Origin: Microbacterium neungamense
Lineage (GTDB): Bacteria > Actinomycetota > Actinomycetes > Actinomycetales > Microbacteriaceae
Assembly (NCBI RefSeq): GCF_024971095.1
Contig: NZ_CP069717.1
Location: 1,550,001 to 1,614,000 of the forward strand
Length of the DNA: 64,000 nucleotides
Direction: 5' to 3'
The notes under the pieces were generated by a model, which searched no databases, had not been told where the DNA came from, and was given only the letters and a program-made list of their open reading frames with translations. Position numbers and translations under genes: made by a program. Of this stretch, positions 56,863-64,000 are shown piece by piece. Positions within the stretch are counted from its first letter, which is position 1; each line of letters opens with the position of its first letter.

Positions 56863-56899
56863 GACGACGGCCAGGTTGCTCAGCAACCTGGCCGTCGTC
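56863..56899 (+). terminator. Terminator after the NTF2-like gene
   Basis: Perfect 15-bp inverted repeat GACGACGGCCAGGTT / AACCTGGCCGTCGTC with a seven-base loop, immediately after the stop codon. Confidence 0.8.
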
Positions 56900-56949
56900 G
56901 TTGCGGCATGTGCGCGACATACCGATCAGCGACCATCAGGAAGGTTGAC

Positions 56950-57252
56950 ATGAACTCCAAGCAGTACGCCCCAGAGCATCGTGAAGTCCTCATCGTAGGC
57001 GCCGGCTTCAGCGGCCTGGCCAATCTCCACCTGCTGCGCCGTGCAGGGATCGACGCCGTGATTGTCGAAGCAAGTGACGACGTCGGTGGCACTTGGCATG
57101 CGAACCGGTACCCGGGGGTCCGAACAGACAGCGAATCGCACTATTACTGCTTGTCCTTTGCCCAGGAAGTCACCGACTCCTGGTCTTGGACGGAACGCTA
57201 TCCGAAAGGGGCAGAGGTCCACGCCTATCTTCGCCACGTGGCGGACAAGCTA
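56950..57252 (+). pseudogene. FAD-dependent monooxygenase, truncated by an insertion sequence
   Basis: Only the first ~101 residues remain: MNSKQYAPEHREVLIVGAGFSGLANLHLLRRAGIDAVIVEASDDVGGTWHANRYPGVRTDSESHYYC. The GAGFSG FAD loop and GGTWHANRYPGVRTD segment identify a flavin (Baeyer-Villiger/NMO-type) monooxygenase, normally about 500-600 residues. The frame is cut at 57251 by the IS. The 60-odd bases beyond the IS do not hold the remaining 400 residues, so the rest was deleted. GGAAGG lies upstream of the ATG. Confidence 0.85.
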
Positions 57253-57262
57253 GGACGTGTTG

Positions 57263-57862
57263 CTAAATCCATTGCAAGGCGGCGGAGAGGCAGAGCCCTG
57301 CCGCGTATGACCGGGCGGTCTTGTCGTAGCGGGAAGCGAGTCCGCGCCACTGCTTCACGAAGTTGAAGCACCGCTCGACGACGTTGCGGCCCTTGTAGCG
57401 CTCCCGTTGCTCATCGCCGAAGTCGATCGGACGGCCCGGCCGCTTGCGACGGTGCGCGATCTGGTCGTCGCGTTCGGGGATCGTGGCCTTGACGCCGCGC
57501 TCGCGCAGCCAGGCCCGGTTCTTCTTCGACGGGTAGCCCTTGTCCGCGAGCACCCGGTCCGGTCTCGTGCGCGCGGGCCCTCGGCCGGGGATGTGGATCT
57601 CGTCGAGTACGCAGGTGAACATGCTCGTGTCTGCGACCTGCCCGCCGGTGAGGACGAACGCCAGCGCCCGGGCCTTCCCGTCGCAGACGAGATGGATCTT
57701 CGTCGTCAAACCACCCCGTGACCGGCCGATCGCGTGGTCAGGAGGCTCTGGCCCGGACTTCTTGTAGTTCGACGGATCCCCCTGTGACCCGGGGCAAGGT
57801 CGCGCCATGCTGATGGACACGCGCGATCGAGGAATCCACCGACACGACCCAGTCGATCTCAC
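57263..57862 (-). CDS. IS427-type transposase, second frame (OrfB)
   Basis: The C-terminal half of the transposase: SNYKKSGPEPPDHAIGRSRGGLTTKIHLVCDGKARAL, ADKGYPSKKNRAWLRERGVKATIPER (second catalytic Asp) and NVVERCFNFVKQWRGLASRYDK (catalytic Glu). The listed start is the limit of the open frame; the true join with OrfA lies near 57770-57785. The stop codon lies inside the terminal repeat. Relative to OrfA the frame is +1, at a run of five G's. Confidence 0.88.
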   Translation of the reverse strand: MRSTGSCRWIPRSRVSISMARPCPGSQGDPSNYKKSGPEPPDHAIGRSRGGLTTKIHLVCDGKARALAFVLTGGQVADTSMFTCVLDEIHIPGRGPARTRPDRVLADKGYPSKKNRAWLRERGVKATIPERDDQIAHRRKRPGRPIDFGDEQRERYKGRNVVERCFNFVKQWRGLASRYDKTARSYAAGLCLSAALQWI

Positions 57863-58127
57863 CCTGAAGCGACGCCCGCTTCTGCACGTGGGTGAGCAGG
57901 TCCTCCCAGACGCCGTCGCTCGCCCACCGGCGGAAGTTCTTGTAGATCGTGTTCCAGCTCCCGAACCGGTCGGGCAGGTCTCGCCACGCCGATCCCGTGC
58001 GGAACCGCCACGCGGTCGCCTCGACCACCGTGCGCCGATCCACCGGAGGACGGCCCCGTGTCCTCACCGGCGGGAACACGTCCCGGATCAGCTCCCAGAC
58101 CTCGTCCGTGATGACATCTCGCGACAC
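57738..58127 (-). CDS. IS427-type transposase, first frame (OrfA)
   Basis: A 129-residue frame with the DUF4096-like start MSRDVITDEVWELIRDVFPP and GSAWRDLPDRFGSWNTIYKNFRRW, plus the first catalytic Asp in DWVVSVDSSIARVHQHGA. It must be joined to OrfB by frameshifting to give a full transposase. Confidence 0.9.
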   Translation of the reverse strand: MSRDVITDEVWELIRDVFPPVRTRGRPPVDRRTVVEATAWRFRTGSAWRDLPDRFGSWNTIYKNFRRWASDGVWEDLLTHVQKRASLQGEIDWVVSVDSSIARVHQHGATLPRVTGGSVELQEVRARAS

Positions 58128-58235
58128 GACTCAAGAATCACCCGAAGGCCCCGAACCAGCATTTAGCAACACGGCCTACGTGCGACGACAGCGAAACGGG
58201 GTCCCCGGGTGCAAGAATTCGCGCGACGGATCGGC

Positions 58236-58241
58236 CATAAT
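58236..58241 (+). promoter_or_regulatory. -10-like box before ctaE
   Basis: CATAAT, six bases before the ctaE GTG, with only GGACGG between. It is 60 bases from the right end of the insertion sequence, so the upstream part of the ctaE promoter has been replaced or shortened by the insertion/deletion event. Confidence 0.6.
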
Positions 58242-58247
58242 GGACGG

Positions 58248-58901
58248 GTGACCACCTCAGCGACGTATGCCCCGGCTGCCCGAACGATCAAGCGGCCCAA
58301 TCCGGTAGCTGTCGGCACCATCGTGTGGCTCGGCAGCGAGGTGATGTTCTTCGCGGGTCTCTTCGCGATCTACTTCACTCTCCGCAGCACCTCCCCCGAA
58401 CTGTGGGCCGACCGCACCGGTCTGCTGAACGTGACGTTCGCAGCGGTCAACACGGCCATCCTCGTGGCGTCCTCGTTCACCTGTCAGATGGGTGTGTTCG
58501 CCGCCGAGGACATGCAGGCCTACCGCCTGCCGCGCGGTCAGGTGAACGCCGCGGGCCGTCGCCGCATCTTCGGCTGGGGCATGGTCGAGTGGTTCTGGGT
58601 CACCTTCGCGCTCGGCGCGATCTTCGTGTGCGGCCAGGTCTGGGAGTACGCGCAGCTCGTCGTCGAGGGGATGCCGATCCAGGCGGACTCGTACGCCTCC
58701 GCGTTCTACCTCACGACGGGCTTCCACGCCCTGCACGTGACCGGCGGCCTCATCGCGTTCCTGCTCGTCATCGGGCGCGCCTACGCGGTCAAGAACTTCA
58801 CGCACAAAGAGGCGACCTCGTCGATCGTCGTGTCCTACTACTGGCACTTCGTCGACGTCGTCTGGCTGGTCCTCTTCGGCGTCATCTACTTCCTTAAGTG
58901 A
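58248..58901 (+). CDS. ctaE: Cytochrome c oxidase subunit III
   Basis: A 217-residue, five- to seven-helix subunit of the aa3-type terminal oxidase ([26 protein letters not shown] ... [11 protein letters not shown] ... [27 protein letters not shown] ... [23 protein letters not shown]). The GTG at 58248 is chosen over the open frame's upstream ATG because MTTSATYAP matches the family. First gene of ctaE-qcrCAB. Confidence 0.95.
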   Translation: MTTSATYAPAARTIKRPNPVAVGTIVWLGSEVMFFAGLFAIYFTLRSTSPELWADRTGLLNVTFAAVNTAILVASSFTCQMGVFAAEDMQAYRLPRGQVNAAGRRRIFGWGMVEWFWVTFALGAIFVCGQVWEYAQLVVEGMPIQADSYASAFYLTTGFHALHVTGGLIAFLLVIGRAYAVKNFTHKEATSSIVVSYYWHFVDVVWLVLFGVIYFLK

Positions 58902-58921
58902 GAGCGGAGCGATTCCCCGAA

Positions 58922-59725
58922 ATGGCACGAGAGAAGAAGCGCCGCTCGCGCGGCCGTCGCAGTCCCCTCGCCGCTGCCGCGCTGATCGGTGCAGGCCTCC
59001 TGCTCACCGGCGGCGCCTACGCCGGCGCATCCGCGGCCATGGCCTCCACCGACGCGCAGACCGCGGTCTCCACGGAGCTCACCGTGGAGGACGGCGAGAA
59101 GCTGTTCACCGCGAACTGCGCCACCTGCCACGGTCTCGACCTGCAGGGCACCGACAACGGCCCCAGCCTGATCGGCGTGGGTGAGCTCGCCACCGAGTTC
59201 CAGCTCGCCACCGGACGGATGCCGCTGCAGATGCAGGCACCGCAGGCTCCGCAGAAGCCGCCGCAGTTCACCGACGAGCAGATCAAGGCGATGGCCGCGT
59301 ACGTGCAGTCCGTCGCCCCGGGCCCGACCTTCCCCGACGAGGAGATCCTCGACGGCGAAGGCGACGTCTCGCACGGCGCCGAGCTGTTCCGGATCAACTG
59401 CGCGATGTGCCACAACGTCGCCGCCGCAGGCGGTGCGCTCACCGAGGGCAAGTACGCCCCCGCGCTGACCTCGACGAGCGCCCTGCACATCTACGCGGCC
59501 ATGGTCACCGGCCCGCAGAACATGCCCGTGTTCGGCGACATGAACCTCAGCCCCGAGGACAAGCGCGACATCATCTCGGCTCTGCTCTATCAGCAGGAGG
59601 CCGTGCAGGTCGGCGGACTCTCCCTCGGCTCGCTGGGCCCCGTCTCCGAGGGTCTGTTCATCTGGATCTTCGGTATCGGCGCTCTCGTCGCCCTCACCGT
59701 GTGGATCACGGCGAAGTCCAACTGA
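58922..59725 (+). CDS. qcrC: Cytochrome bc1 complex diheme cytochrome c subunit
   Basis: A 267-residue membrane-anchored diheme cytochrome c typical of actinobacteria. Two CxxCH heme sites, CATCH and CAMCH, each lie in a c-type domain; an N-terminal helix (AALIGAGLLLTGGAYAGA) and a C-terminal helix (LFIWIFGIGALVALTVWI) bracket them. It passes electrons directly to the aa3 oxidase, replacing soluble cytochrome c. An alternative GTG at 58898 overlaps the ctaE stop; the ATG at 58922 (MAREKKRRSRG) is preferred. Confidence 0.95.
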   Translation: MAREKKRRSRGRRSPLAAAALIGAGLLLTGGAYAGASAAMASTDAQTAVSTELTVEDGEKLFTANCATCHGLDLQGTDNGPSLIGVGELATEFQLATGRMPLQMQAPQAPQKPPQFTDEQIKAMAAYVQSVAPGPTFPDEEILDGEGDVSHGAELFRINCAMCHNVAAAGGALTEGKYAPALTSTSALHIYAAMVTGPQNMPVFGDMNLSPEDKRDIISALLYQQEAVQVGGLSLGSLGPVSEGLFIWIFGIGALVALTVWITAKSN

Positions 59726-59761
59726 CGAATTTTCATCGAAGAGGAACGTACGAGGAGCACC

Positions 59762-60838
59762 ATGGCACACGACGAGGACACGCTGGCTCTTGACAGGGCC
59801 TACCAGCCCTCGCCAGGGCTGGGGGTCGCGGTCAGCGATCCCGTGCAGAACCCGGGGCTGCCCCCGCATCGTGAGCGGATGACCGACAAGGACCCGCGCG
59901 CCGAGAAGGCCGCCGTCCGCACGGTCTACACCCTCTTCTACCTCTCGCTCGCCGCGAGCATCTGGGCCGTCGCTGCCTACATGCTGTTCCCGATCGAGAG
60001 CGGCGCACTCATCGACGTGCGCAACAACAACCTGTTCATCGGTCTCGGCATCGGCTTCGCCCTGCTCGCGCTGGGTCTCGGCGCGATCCACTGGTCGAAG
60101 GCCGTGATGAGCGACAAGGAGTTCATCGAGCACCGGCACCCGACGCGCGGTCGCGACTCCGTCCGTGCCGCCGCGGTCAAGGCCTTCGCGGACGCGAACG
60201 AGGAGTCCGGCTTCGGGCGCCGCACGATGATCCGCAACTCGCTGATCGCCGCGCTCGTGGCATCCGTCGTCCCCGGTGTGACGCTGTTCCGCGGCCTCGC
60301 CCCGCACGCCTCCGAGGCTCACCCCAACGCGGGCGACCCGGTGGCGCTGTTGAAGCAAACCATGTGGGACAAGGGCACCCGCCTCGTGCGCGACCCCGAC
60401 GGCACCCCGATCCGCGCCGCGGACGTCACGCTCGGCTCGGCCGTGCACGTGATCCCCGAGGGCCTGAACGAGCTCGGCCACGACGGCGGCCTCCTCGAGG
60501 AGAAGGCGAAGGCCATCGTGCTCCTCATGCGCCTGCGCCCCGAGCAGCTCATCGAGACCGAGGAGCGCAAGTCCTGGTCGTACGACGGGATCGTCGCCTA
60601 CTCGAAGGTCTGCACCCACGTCGGATGCCCGGTGGCGCTGTACGAGCAGCAGACCCACCACCTGCTCTGCCCCTGCCACCAGTCGCAGTTCGACGTGACC
60701 GAGCACGCCAAGGTCATCTTCGGCCCGGCGGCCCGTCCGCTGCCGCAGCTGCCCATCACCGTCGACGACGAGGGCTACCTGATCGCGCAGAGCGACTTCC
60801 ACGAACCCGTCGGCCCGAGCTTCTGGGAGCGTCATTGA
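59762..60838 (+). CDS. qcrA: Cytochrome bc1 complex Rieske iron-sulfur subunit
   Basis: A 358-residue Rieske protein with three N-terminal helices (actinobacterial type) and the [2Fe-2S] motifs CTHVGC and CPCHQS. GGAGCACC lies close before the ATG. It accepts electrons from menaquinol via QcrB and passes them to QcrC. Confidence 0.96.
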   Translation: MAHDEDTLALDRAYQPSPGLGVAVSDPVQNPGLPPHRERMTDKDPRAEKAAVRTVYTLFYLSLAASIWAVAAYMLFPIESGALIDVRNNNLFIGLGIGFALLALGLGAIHWSKAVMSDKEFIEHRHPTRGRDSVRAAAVKAFADANEESGFGRRTMIRNSLIAALVASVVPGVTLFRGLAPHASEAHPNAGDPVALLKQTMWDKGTRLVRDPDGTPIRAADVTLGSAVHVIPEGLNELGHDGGLLEEKAKAIVLLMRLRPEQLIETEERKSWSYDGIVAYSKVCTHVGCPVALYEQQTHHLLCPCHQSQFDVTEHAKVIFGPAARPLPQLPITVDDEGYLIAQSDFHEPVGPSFWERH

Positions 60839-62658
60839 GCACCGCAACAACTCCTCGCGAGACCCAGCCCACCGAGGCGCGTGAGGCGCCGCTCGGCGGC
60901 AGATTCATCGGCGCGACGGCCAACTACATCGACGAACGGACGAGCCTGTCCGGCTTCGTCAAAGAGCTCGGCCGGAAGATCTTCCCCGACCACTGGTCGT
61001 TCATGCTGGGTGAGATCGCGCTGTGGAGCTTCGTCGTCGTGTTCCTCTCGGGCACGTTCCTGACGTTCTTCTTCCAGGCGTCGATGGTCCCCACGCACTA
61101 CACCGGCGCGTACGAGCCGATGCGCGGCATCGAGATGTCCGCGGCGCTGGAGTCCACGCTGCACATCTCCTTCGATCTGCGCGGCGGCCTGCTGGTGCGT
61201 CAGATCCACCACTGGGCGGCACTGGTCTTCGTGGCCGGCATCGGCGTCCACATGCTGCGCATCTTCTTCACGGGTGCATTCCGCAAGCCGCGTGAGCTGA
61301 ACTGGGTGATCGGCTTCGTGCTCTTCATCCTGGCGATGGCCGAGGGCTTCACGGGCTACTCGCTCCCCGACGACCTGCTCTCCGGCAACGGTCTGCGCAT
61401 CATCGACGGGATGATCAAGGGCCTCCCGCTCATCGGGACTTGGACCTCGTACCTGCTCTTCGGCGGGGAGTTCCCCGGCACCGACATCGTCGGTCGCCTC
61501 TACACGCTCCACATCCTGCTGCTGCCCCTCCTGGTGATCGGCCTGATCGTCGTGCACCTGATGCTCATGGTCATCAACAAGCACACGCAGTTCGCCGGCC
61601 CGGGCCGCACCAATGAGAACGTGGTCGGCTACCCCATGATGCCGGTCTACATGTCGAAGATGGGCGGCTTCCTGTTCATCACCTTCGGCACGATCGTCCT
61701 CATCGCGTCGATGTTCCAGATCAACCCGATCTGGAACTACGGACCGTACGACCCGTCCCCCGTGTCGGCCGGAACCCAGCCCGACTGGTACATCGGCTTC
61801 GCGGACGGCGCGCTGCGTCTGGCGCCGTCGAATCTGGACATCGTGTTCCTGGACCGCACCTGGTCCTTCGGCATCCTGATCCCGGTCGCGGTGCTGGGTC
61901 TGTTCCTCGTCACGGTGATGTTCTACCCGTTCATCGAGGCGTGGATCACCGGCGACAAGCGCGAACACCACATCGCAGACCGCCCGCGCAACGCCCCGAC
62001 CCGTACCGGGATCGGTGTCGCCGGTGTGATCTTCTACGCCGTGATGTGGGCCGCCGCGTCGTCCGACCTCATCGCCACGCACTTCATGCTGACGATGGAG
62101 GGCGTCATCCGGGCGCTGCAGATCCTGCTCATCGTGGGCCCGATCATCGGCTACTTCGTCGCGAAGCGCATCGCCATCGCGCTGCAGAAGAAGGACCGCG
62201 AGATCGTCCTGCACGGCTACGAATCCGGCCGCATCGTCCGTCTTCCCGGCGGCGAGTTCATCGAGGTCCACCAGCCGGTCGACGTCTACGACCGCTGGAA
62301 GCTCATCGATTACGCGACCTACGAGCCGCTGGTCGTGCGCCCGAACGCCAAGGGCCGTATCCCGTGGCACGAGAACCTGCGCTCGGCGCTGTCCCGGTGG
62401 TTCTTCGAGGACCGCCTCCAGCCGCTCACCCAGGCGGAGCTGGACGCGGCGGATGCCCACCAGCACCACGCTCTGGCCACCATGGCGGAGATCGAAGCCG
62501 AGGAGATCGCCGGTGCCCACGAGCGCGCCGGTGTCACCGACGACCAGATCATCGCCAGTGACCCGCACGTCACCGAGACCGGCAACGTGCCGAGCTCCGT
62601 GATCGCAACAGAGCCGGTGCGGAAGCCGCGGCGCCGGAAATCGGAGGACGGCGAGTAA
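60835..62658 (+). CDS. qcrB: Cytochrome bc1 complex cytochrome b subunit
   Basis: A 607-residue cytochrome b with eight or nine helices. Heme-ligand histidines lie in LVRQIHHWAALVFVAGIGVHMLRIFF and TLHILLLPLLVIGLIVVHLMLMV; the PEWY-type quinol loop is the variant seen here as PDWYIGFADGAL. It has the long actinobacterial C-terminal extension. The start is the rare TTG at 60835, overlapping the qcrA stop as TTGA, with GGGAG upstream; no nearby ATG fits. Confidence 0.94.
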   Translation: MSTATTPRETQPTEAREAPLGGRFIGATANYIDERTSLSGFVKELGRKIFPDHWSFMLGEIALWSFVVVFLSGTFLTFFFQASMVPTHYTGAYEPMRGIEMSAALESTLHISFDLRGGLLVRQIHHWAALVFVAGIGVHMLRIFFTGAFRKPRELNWVIGFVLFILAMAEGFTGYSLPDDLLSGNGLRIIDGMIKGLPLIGTWTSYLLFGGEFPGTDIVGRLYTLHILLLPLLVIGLIVVHLMLMVINKHTQFAGPGRTNENVVGYPMMPVYMSKMGGFLFITFGTIVLIASMFQINPIWNYGPYDPSPVSAGTQPDWYIGFADGALRLAPSNLDIVFLDRTWSFGILIPVAVLGLFLVTVMFYPFIEAWITGDKREHHIADRPRNAPTRTGIGVAGVIFYAVMWAAASSDLIATHFMLTMEGVIRALQILLIVGPIIGYFVAKRIAIALQKKDREIVLHGYESGRIVRLPGGEFIEVHQPVDVYDRWKLIDYATYEPLVVRPNAKGRIPWHENLRSALSRWFFEDRLQPLTQAELDAADAHQHHALATMAEIEAEEIAGAHERAGVTDDQIIASDPHVTETGNVPSSVIATEPVRKPRRRKSEDGE

Positions 62659-62671
62659 TCGCTCGTCCTCA

Positions 62672-62707
62672 GAAGAGGGCCCCGTCCGAATGGACGGGGC
62701 CCTCTTC
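62672..62707 (+). terminator. Terminator of the ctaE-qcrCAB operon
   Basis: Perfect 16-bp inverted repeat GAAGAGGGCCCCGTCC / GGACGGGGCCCTCTTC with loop GAAT. Confidence 0.85.
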
Positions 62708-62741
62708 GTCGTCCCCTCCCCGACCGTGAAAGGATCGATGC

Positions 62742-62807
62742 GTGTCCTCCGTCGTGCAGCTGCTCCGCTCCCCCGACCTCGCGGTCGCCCCGTACGCGCA
62801 TGAGTGA
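62742..62807 (+). pseudogene. Possible remnant of a small enzyme gene (RidA-like start)
   Basis: An AAGGA ribosome site precedes a GTG that opens a 21-codon frame SSVVQLLRSPDLAVAPYAHE then a stop. This looks like the first strand of a RidA-family protein (LLRSPDLA...APYAYA-type). Nothing after it continues the fold, so it is either a 5' stump or a chance frame. Support is weak. Confidence 0.3.
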
Positions 62808-62877
62808 ACAGTCGACCATGGCAGGGAATCGACGACATCGCGCAGTCATCGACGACGCGGTCACGCACGACGCTCAG

Positions 62878-62883
62878 TAGGCT
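62878..62883 (+). promoter_or_regulatory. -10 box placing the rhodanese gene on a leaderless mRNA
   Basis: TAGGCT, six bases before the ATG at 62890, with GAAGCC between and no Shine-Dalgarno. Confidence 0.6.
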
Positions 62884-62889
62884 GAAGCC

Positions 62890-63309
62890 ATGAACGAGCG
62901 CGCCGCATTCTTCGCCGCCAAACTCGCCGCCGAGACCGACCCCAGCGACGTCCATGCCGCCCGCAAGGCCGGAGAGACCCTCTACGTGGTGGACGTGCGT
63001 TCCGATGAGGCGTGGGCTCAAGGACGCGTCCCCGACGCGATCCACATGCACTACAGCGAGATCGCAAGGCGGGCCCCCCAGGAGATCCCCGCGGATGCCG
63101 CCGTGGTGGTGTACTGCTGGAGCCCAGGATGCAACGCCGGTGCGAAGGGCGCCCTCGAGTTCGCGAATCTGGGCTACGCGGTGCGTGAGATGATCGGCGG
63201 CTTCGAGTACTGGGTGCGGGAGGGCTACCCGGTCGAGGACGCGGACGGCGTGCACCGTCGGCCGATCGACCCGCTCACCGGCGTCCCCCGCATCCGCAGC
63301 CGCGCCTGA
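62890..63309 (+). CDS. Rhodanese-like domain protein
   Basis: A 139-residue single rhodanese domain. Strand LYVVDVRSDEAWAQGRVPDAIHMHYSEI and the active loop with catalytic Cys in VVYCWSPGCNAGAKGALEFANLGY are intact. It may move sulfur or act in thiol handling; the partner is unknown. The C-terminal DPLTGVPRIRSRA tail is short. Convergent with ctaF. Confidence 0.9.
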   Translation: MNERAAFFAAKLAAETDPSDVHAARKAGETLYVVDVRSDEAWAQGRVPDAIHMHYSEIARRAPQEIPADAAVVVYCWSPGCNAGAKGALEFANLGYAVREMIGGFEYWVREGYPVEDADGVHRRPIDPLTGVPRIRSRA

Positions 63310-63314
63310 AAACG

Positions 63315-63350
63315 AGAGAGGCCCTCCGGACGGATCCGGAGGGCCTCTCT
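63315..63350. terminator. Bidirectional terminator between rhodanese gene and ctaF
   Basis: Perfect 16-bp inverted repeat AGAGAGGCCCTCCGGA / TCCGGAGGGCCTCTCT with loop CGGA. Confidence 0.85.
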
Positions 63351-63361
63351 GGTAGGAGATG

Positions 63362-63796
63362 TCAGCGGGCGAAGTGTCCGCGGTAGTACTCGTACACCCA
63401 GCCCACGATCGCGACAGCGAAGATCGCCAGACCGATCGGGAGCAGGAAATGCCCGACGGCGAGCCCGATCAGGAAGACCGCGGCGGAGGCCGCGAGCACG
63501 ATCGGCCACCACGACCACGGGCTGAACTCACCGAGCTCAGGGTCTCCGTCGTCGATGTCCGCCGTGAGGATGTCCTCCGGCAGCTCACCGCCCTGCGCAC
63601 GGTGCGTGCGGTGCAGGTACCAGGCGATCATCGCGCTCATGAAGGCGACGAACAGCAGGGCGACGGTACCGACCCACTCGATCGCGGTCACGACCGGACG
63701 GTCGGGGTGGGCGATGATGTTCCAGGTCGTGTAGATCGCGGCGACGATCAGGAAGAAGACCGTCAGCACCCACCAGAGGATGACGTTGTCGCGCAT
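63362..63796 (-). CDS. ctaF: Cytochrome c oxidase subunit IV (actinobacterial type)
   Basis: A 144-residue, four-helix subunit specific to actinobacterial aa3 oxidases (MRDNVILWWVLTVFFLIVAAIYTTWNIIAH ... IEWVGTVALLFVAFMSAMIAWYLHR ... WWPIVLAASAAVFLIGLAVGHFLLPIGLAIFAVAIVGWVYEYYRGHF). It lies three bases downstream of ctaD, so it is part of the ctaC-ctaD-ctaF unit that continues off the right edge. Confidence 0.93.
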   Translation of the reverse strand: MRDNVILWWVLTVFFLIVAAIYTTWNIIAHPDRPVVTAIEWVGTVALLFVAFMSAMIAWYLHRTHRAQGGELPEDILTADIDDGDPELGEFSPWSWWPIVLAASAAVFLIGLAVGHFLLPIGLAIFAVAIVGWVYEYYRGHFAR

Positions 63797-63799
63797 GGA

Positions 63800-64000
63800 T
63801 TACTTGACCTCTCCGTGAGCGGCGCCGGCGGATGCGGACACCGGGTGCTCGGCAGCCTCGGGGTGGTTCAGGTCGAACGCCGGACGCTCGCTGCGGATGC
63901 GCGGGATCGACGTGAAGTTGTGCCGCGGCGGCGGGCACGAGGTGGCCCACTCCAGCGAGGCCCCGTAGCCCCACGGGTCGTTCACGGTGACCTTCGGCGC
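63800..64000 (-). CDS. ctaD: Cytochrome c oxidase subunit I, C-terminal end (partial)
   Basis: The last 66 residues of a subunit I protein, running off the window edge: [48 protein letters not shown]. The [22 protein letters not shown] segment is the conserved end of actinobacterial CtaD. Confidence 0.93.
   Translation of the reverse strand, partial: APKVTVNDPWGYGASLEWATSCPPPRHNFTSIPRIRSERPAFDLNHPEAAEHPVSASAGAAHGEVK

Larger units (their letters stand above)
57253..58176 (-). mobile_element. IS5-family (IS427-group) insertion sequence, 924 bp
   Basis: Ends carry matching inverted repeats: GGACGTGTTGCTAAATCC at the left and GGCCGTGTTGCTAAATGC (revcomp) at the right, flanked on both sides by TA (57251-57252 and 58177-58178), the short target duplication expected for this group. 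It contains two overlapping minus-strand frames that together make a DDE transposase. Apparently intact at the ends. Confidence 0.93.

Noticed and set aside
58898..58921. GTG start for qcrC overlapping the ctaE stop
   Set aside because: Possible, but the MAREKKRRSRG start at 58922 fits the expected positively charged N-terminus better. Left as an alternative.
60364..60834. Extended N-terminus for qcrB inside qcrA
   Set aside because: Upstream codons overlap qcrA in another frame and read as Arg/Pro-rich noise; the TTG at 60835 with a TTGA overlap is more plausible.

Overview
The window is GC-rich (about 70% by eye) and carries actinobacterial hallmark genes: RbpA, WhiA, two adjacent ClpP paralogues, a diheme QcrC, a DUF4233 gene next to folC, and a translational-type T-box in front of ileS. 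Gene content and order point to the family Microbacteriaceae, most likely Microbacterium or a close relative. This is an inference from content; no database search was run. There is no rRNA, CRISPR array or prophage, and the window is mostly ordinary chromosome with a few accessory patches.

Layout. 1-6.7 kb: a VKOR gene facing an ileS-folC-DUF4233 cluster and ndk, with a T-box leader upstream of ileS. 6.7-12.9 kb: a DUF559 protein, a 408-bp non-coding stretch with two diverged repeat copies, and a complete peptide/nickel-type ABC transporter. 13-16.9 kb: valS, two small unknown genes separated by a tandem repeat, and a GyrI-like protein. 16.9-20.9 kb: an accessory block with a small acidic membrane protein, a frameshifted histidine kinase, a response regulator, a DUF4956 membrane protein and a VTC-domain (polyphosphate polymerase-like) protein. 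Duplicated clpX-flank sequences lie on both sides of this block. 20.9-30.2 kb: clpX, a deoxyribose-catabolism operon (deoR-type regulator, deoC, two aldehyde dehydrogenases), clpP1P2, a TPR-like gene and trigger factor. 30.3-32.6 kb: two tRNAs and a decayed SipW/TasA-type surface-protein cluster. 32.6-44 kb: rbpA-secG, tpiA-pgk-gap, sod, whiA-rapZ-uvrC-uvrA. 44-55.8 kb: a MarR regulator and zinc-ribbon gene, uvrB, DUF4126, an MFS transporter, coaE, rpsA, a lipoprotein and PKD-type secreted protein pair, a 5'-3' exonuclease, a PHP protein and trpD. 55.9-58.2 kb: an accessory insert (HxlR regulator, NTF2-like protein, a monooxygenase stump) ending in a 924-bp IS5/IS427-type element. 58.2-64 kb: ctaE-qcrC-qcrA-qcrB, a rhodanese protein, then ctaF and the end of ctaD, which together form the cytochrome bc1-aa3 respiratory branch.

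Points most worth a second look: (1) the two-component/DUF4956/VTC block bracketed by duplicated clpX-flank sequence, with its kinase broken by one missing base; (2) arrays of a short CTGAGCCTGTCGAA repeat inserted in frame in two essential or repair genes, ileS and uvrC; (3) at least eight genes whose start codon sits exactly six bases after a -10 hexamer, implying leaderless mRNAs; (4) a surface-protein cluster that seems to have lost its dedicated signal peptidase by deletion, leaving a fusion gene and a gene with no stop of its own; (5) two families of unexplained intergenic repeats.

Many operons use 4-base overlaps (GTGA or ATGA) between stop and start codons. These overlaps decided most of the start-codon choices here.
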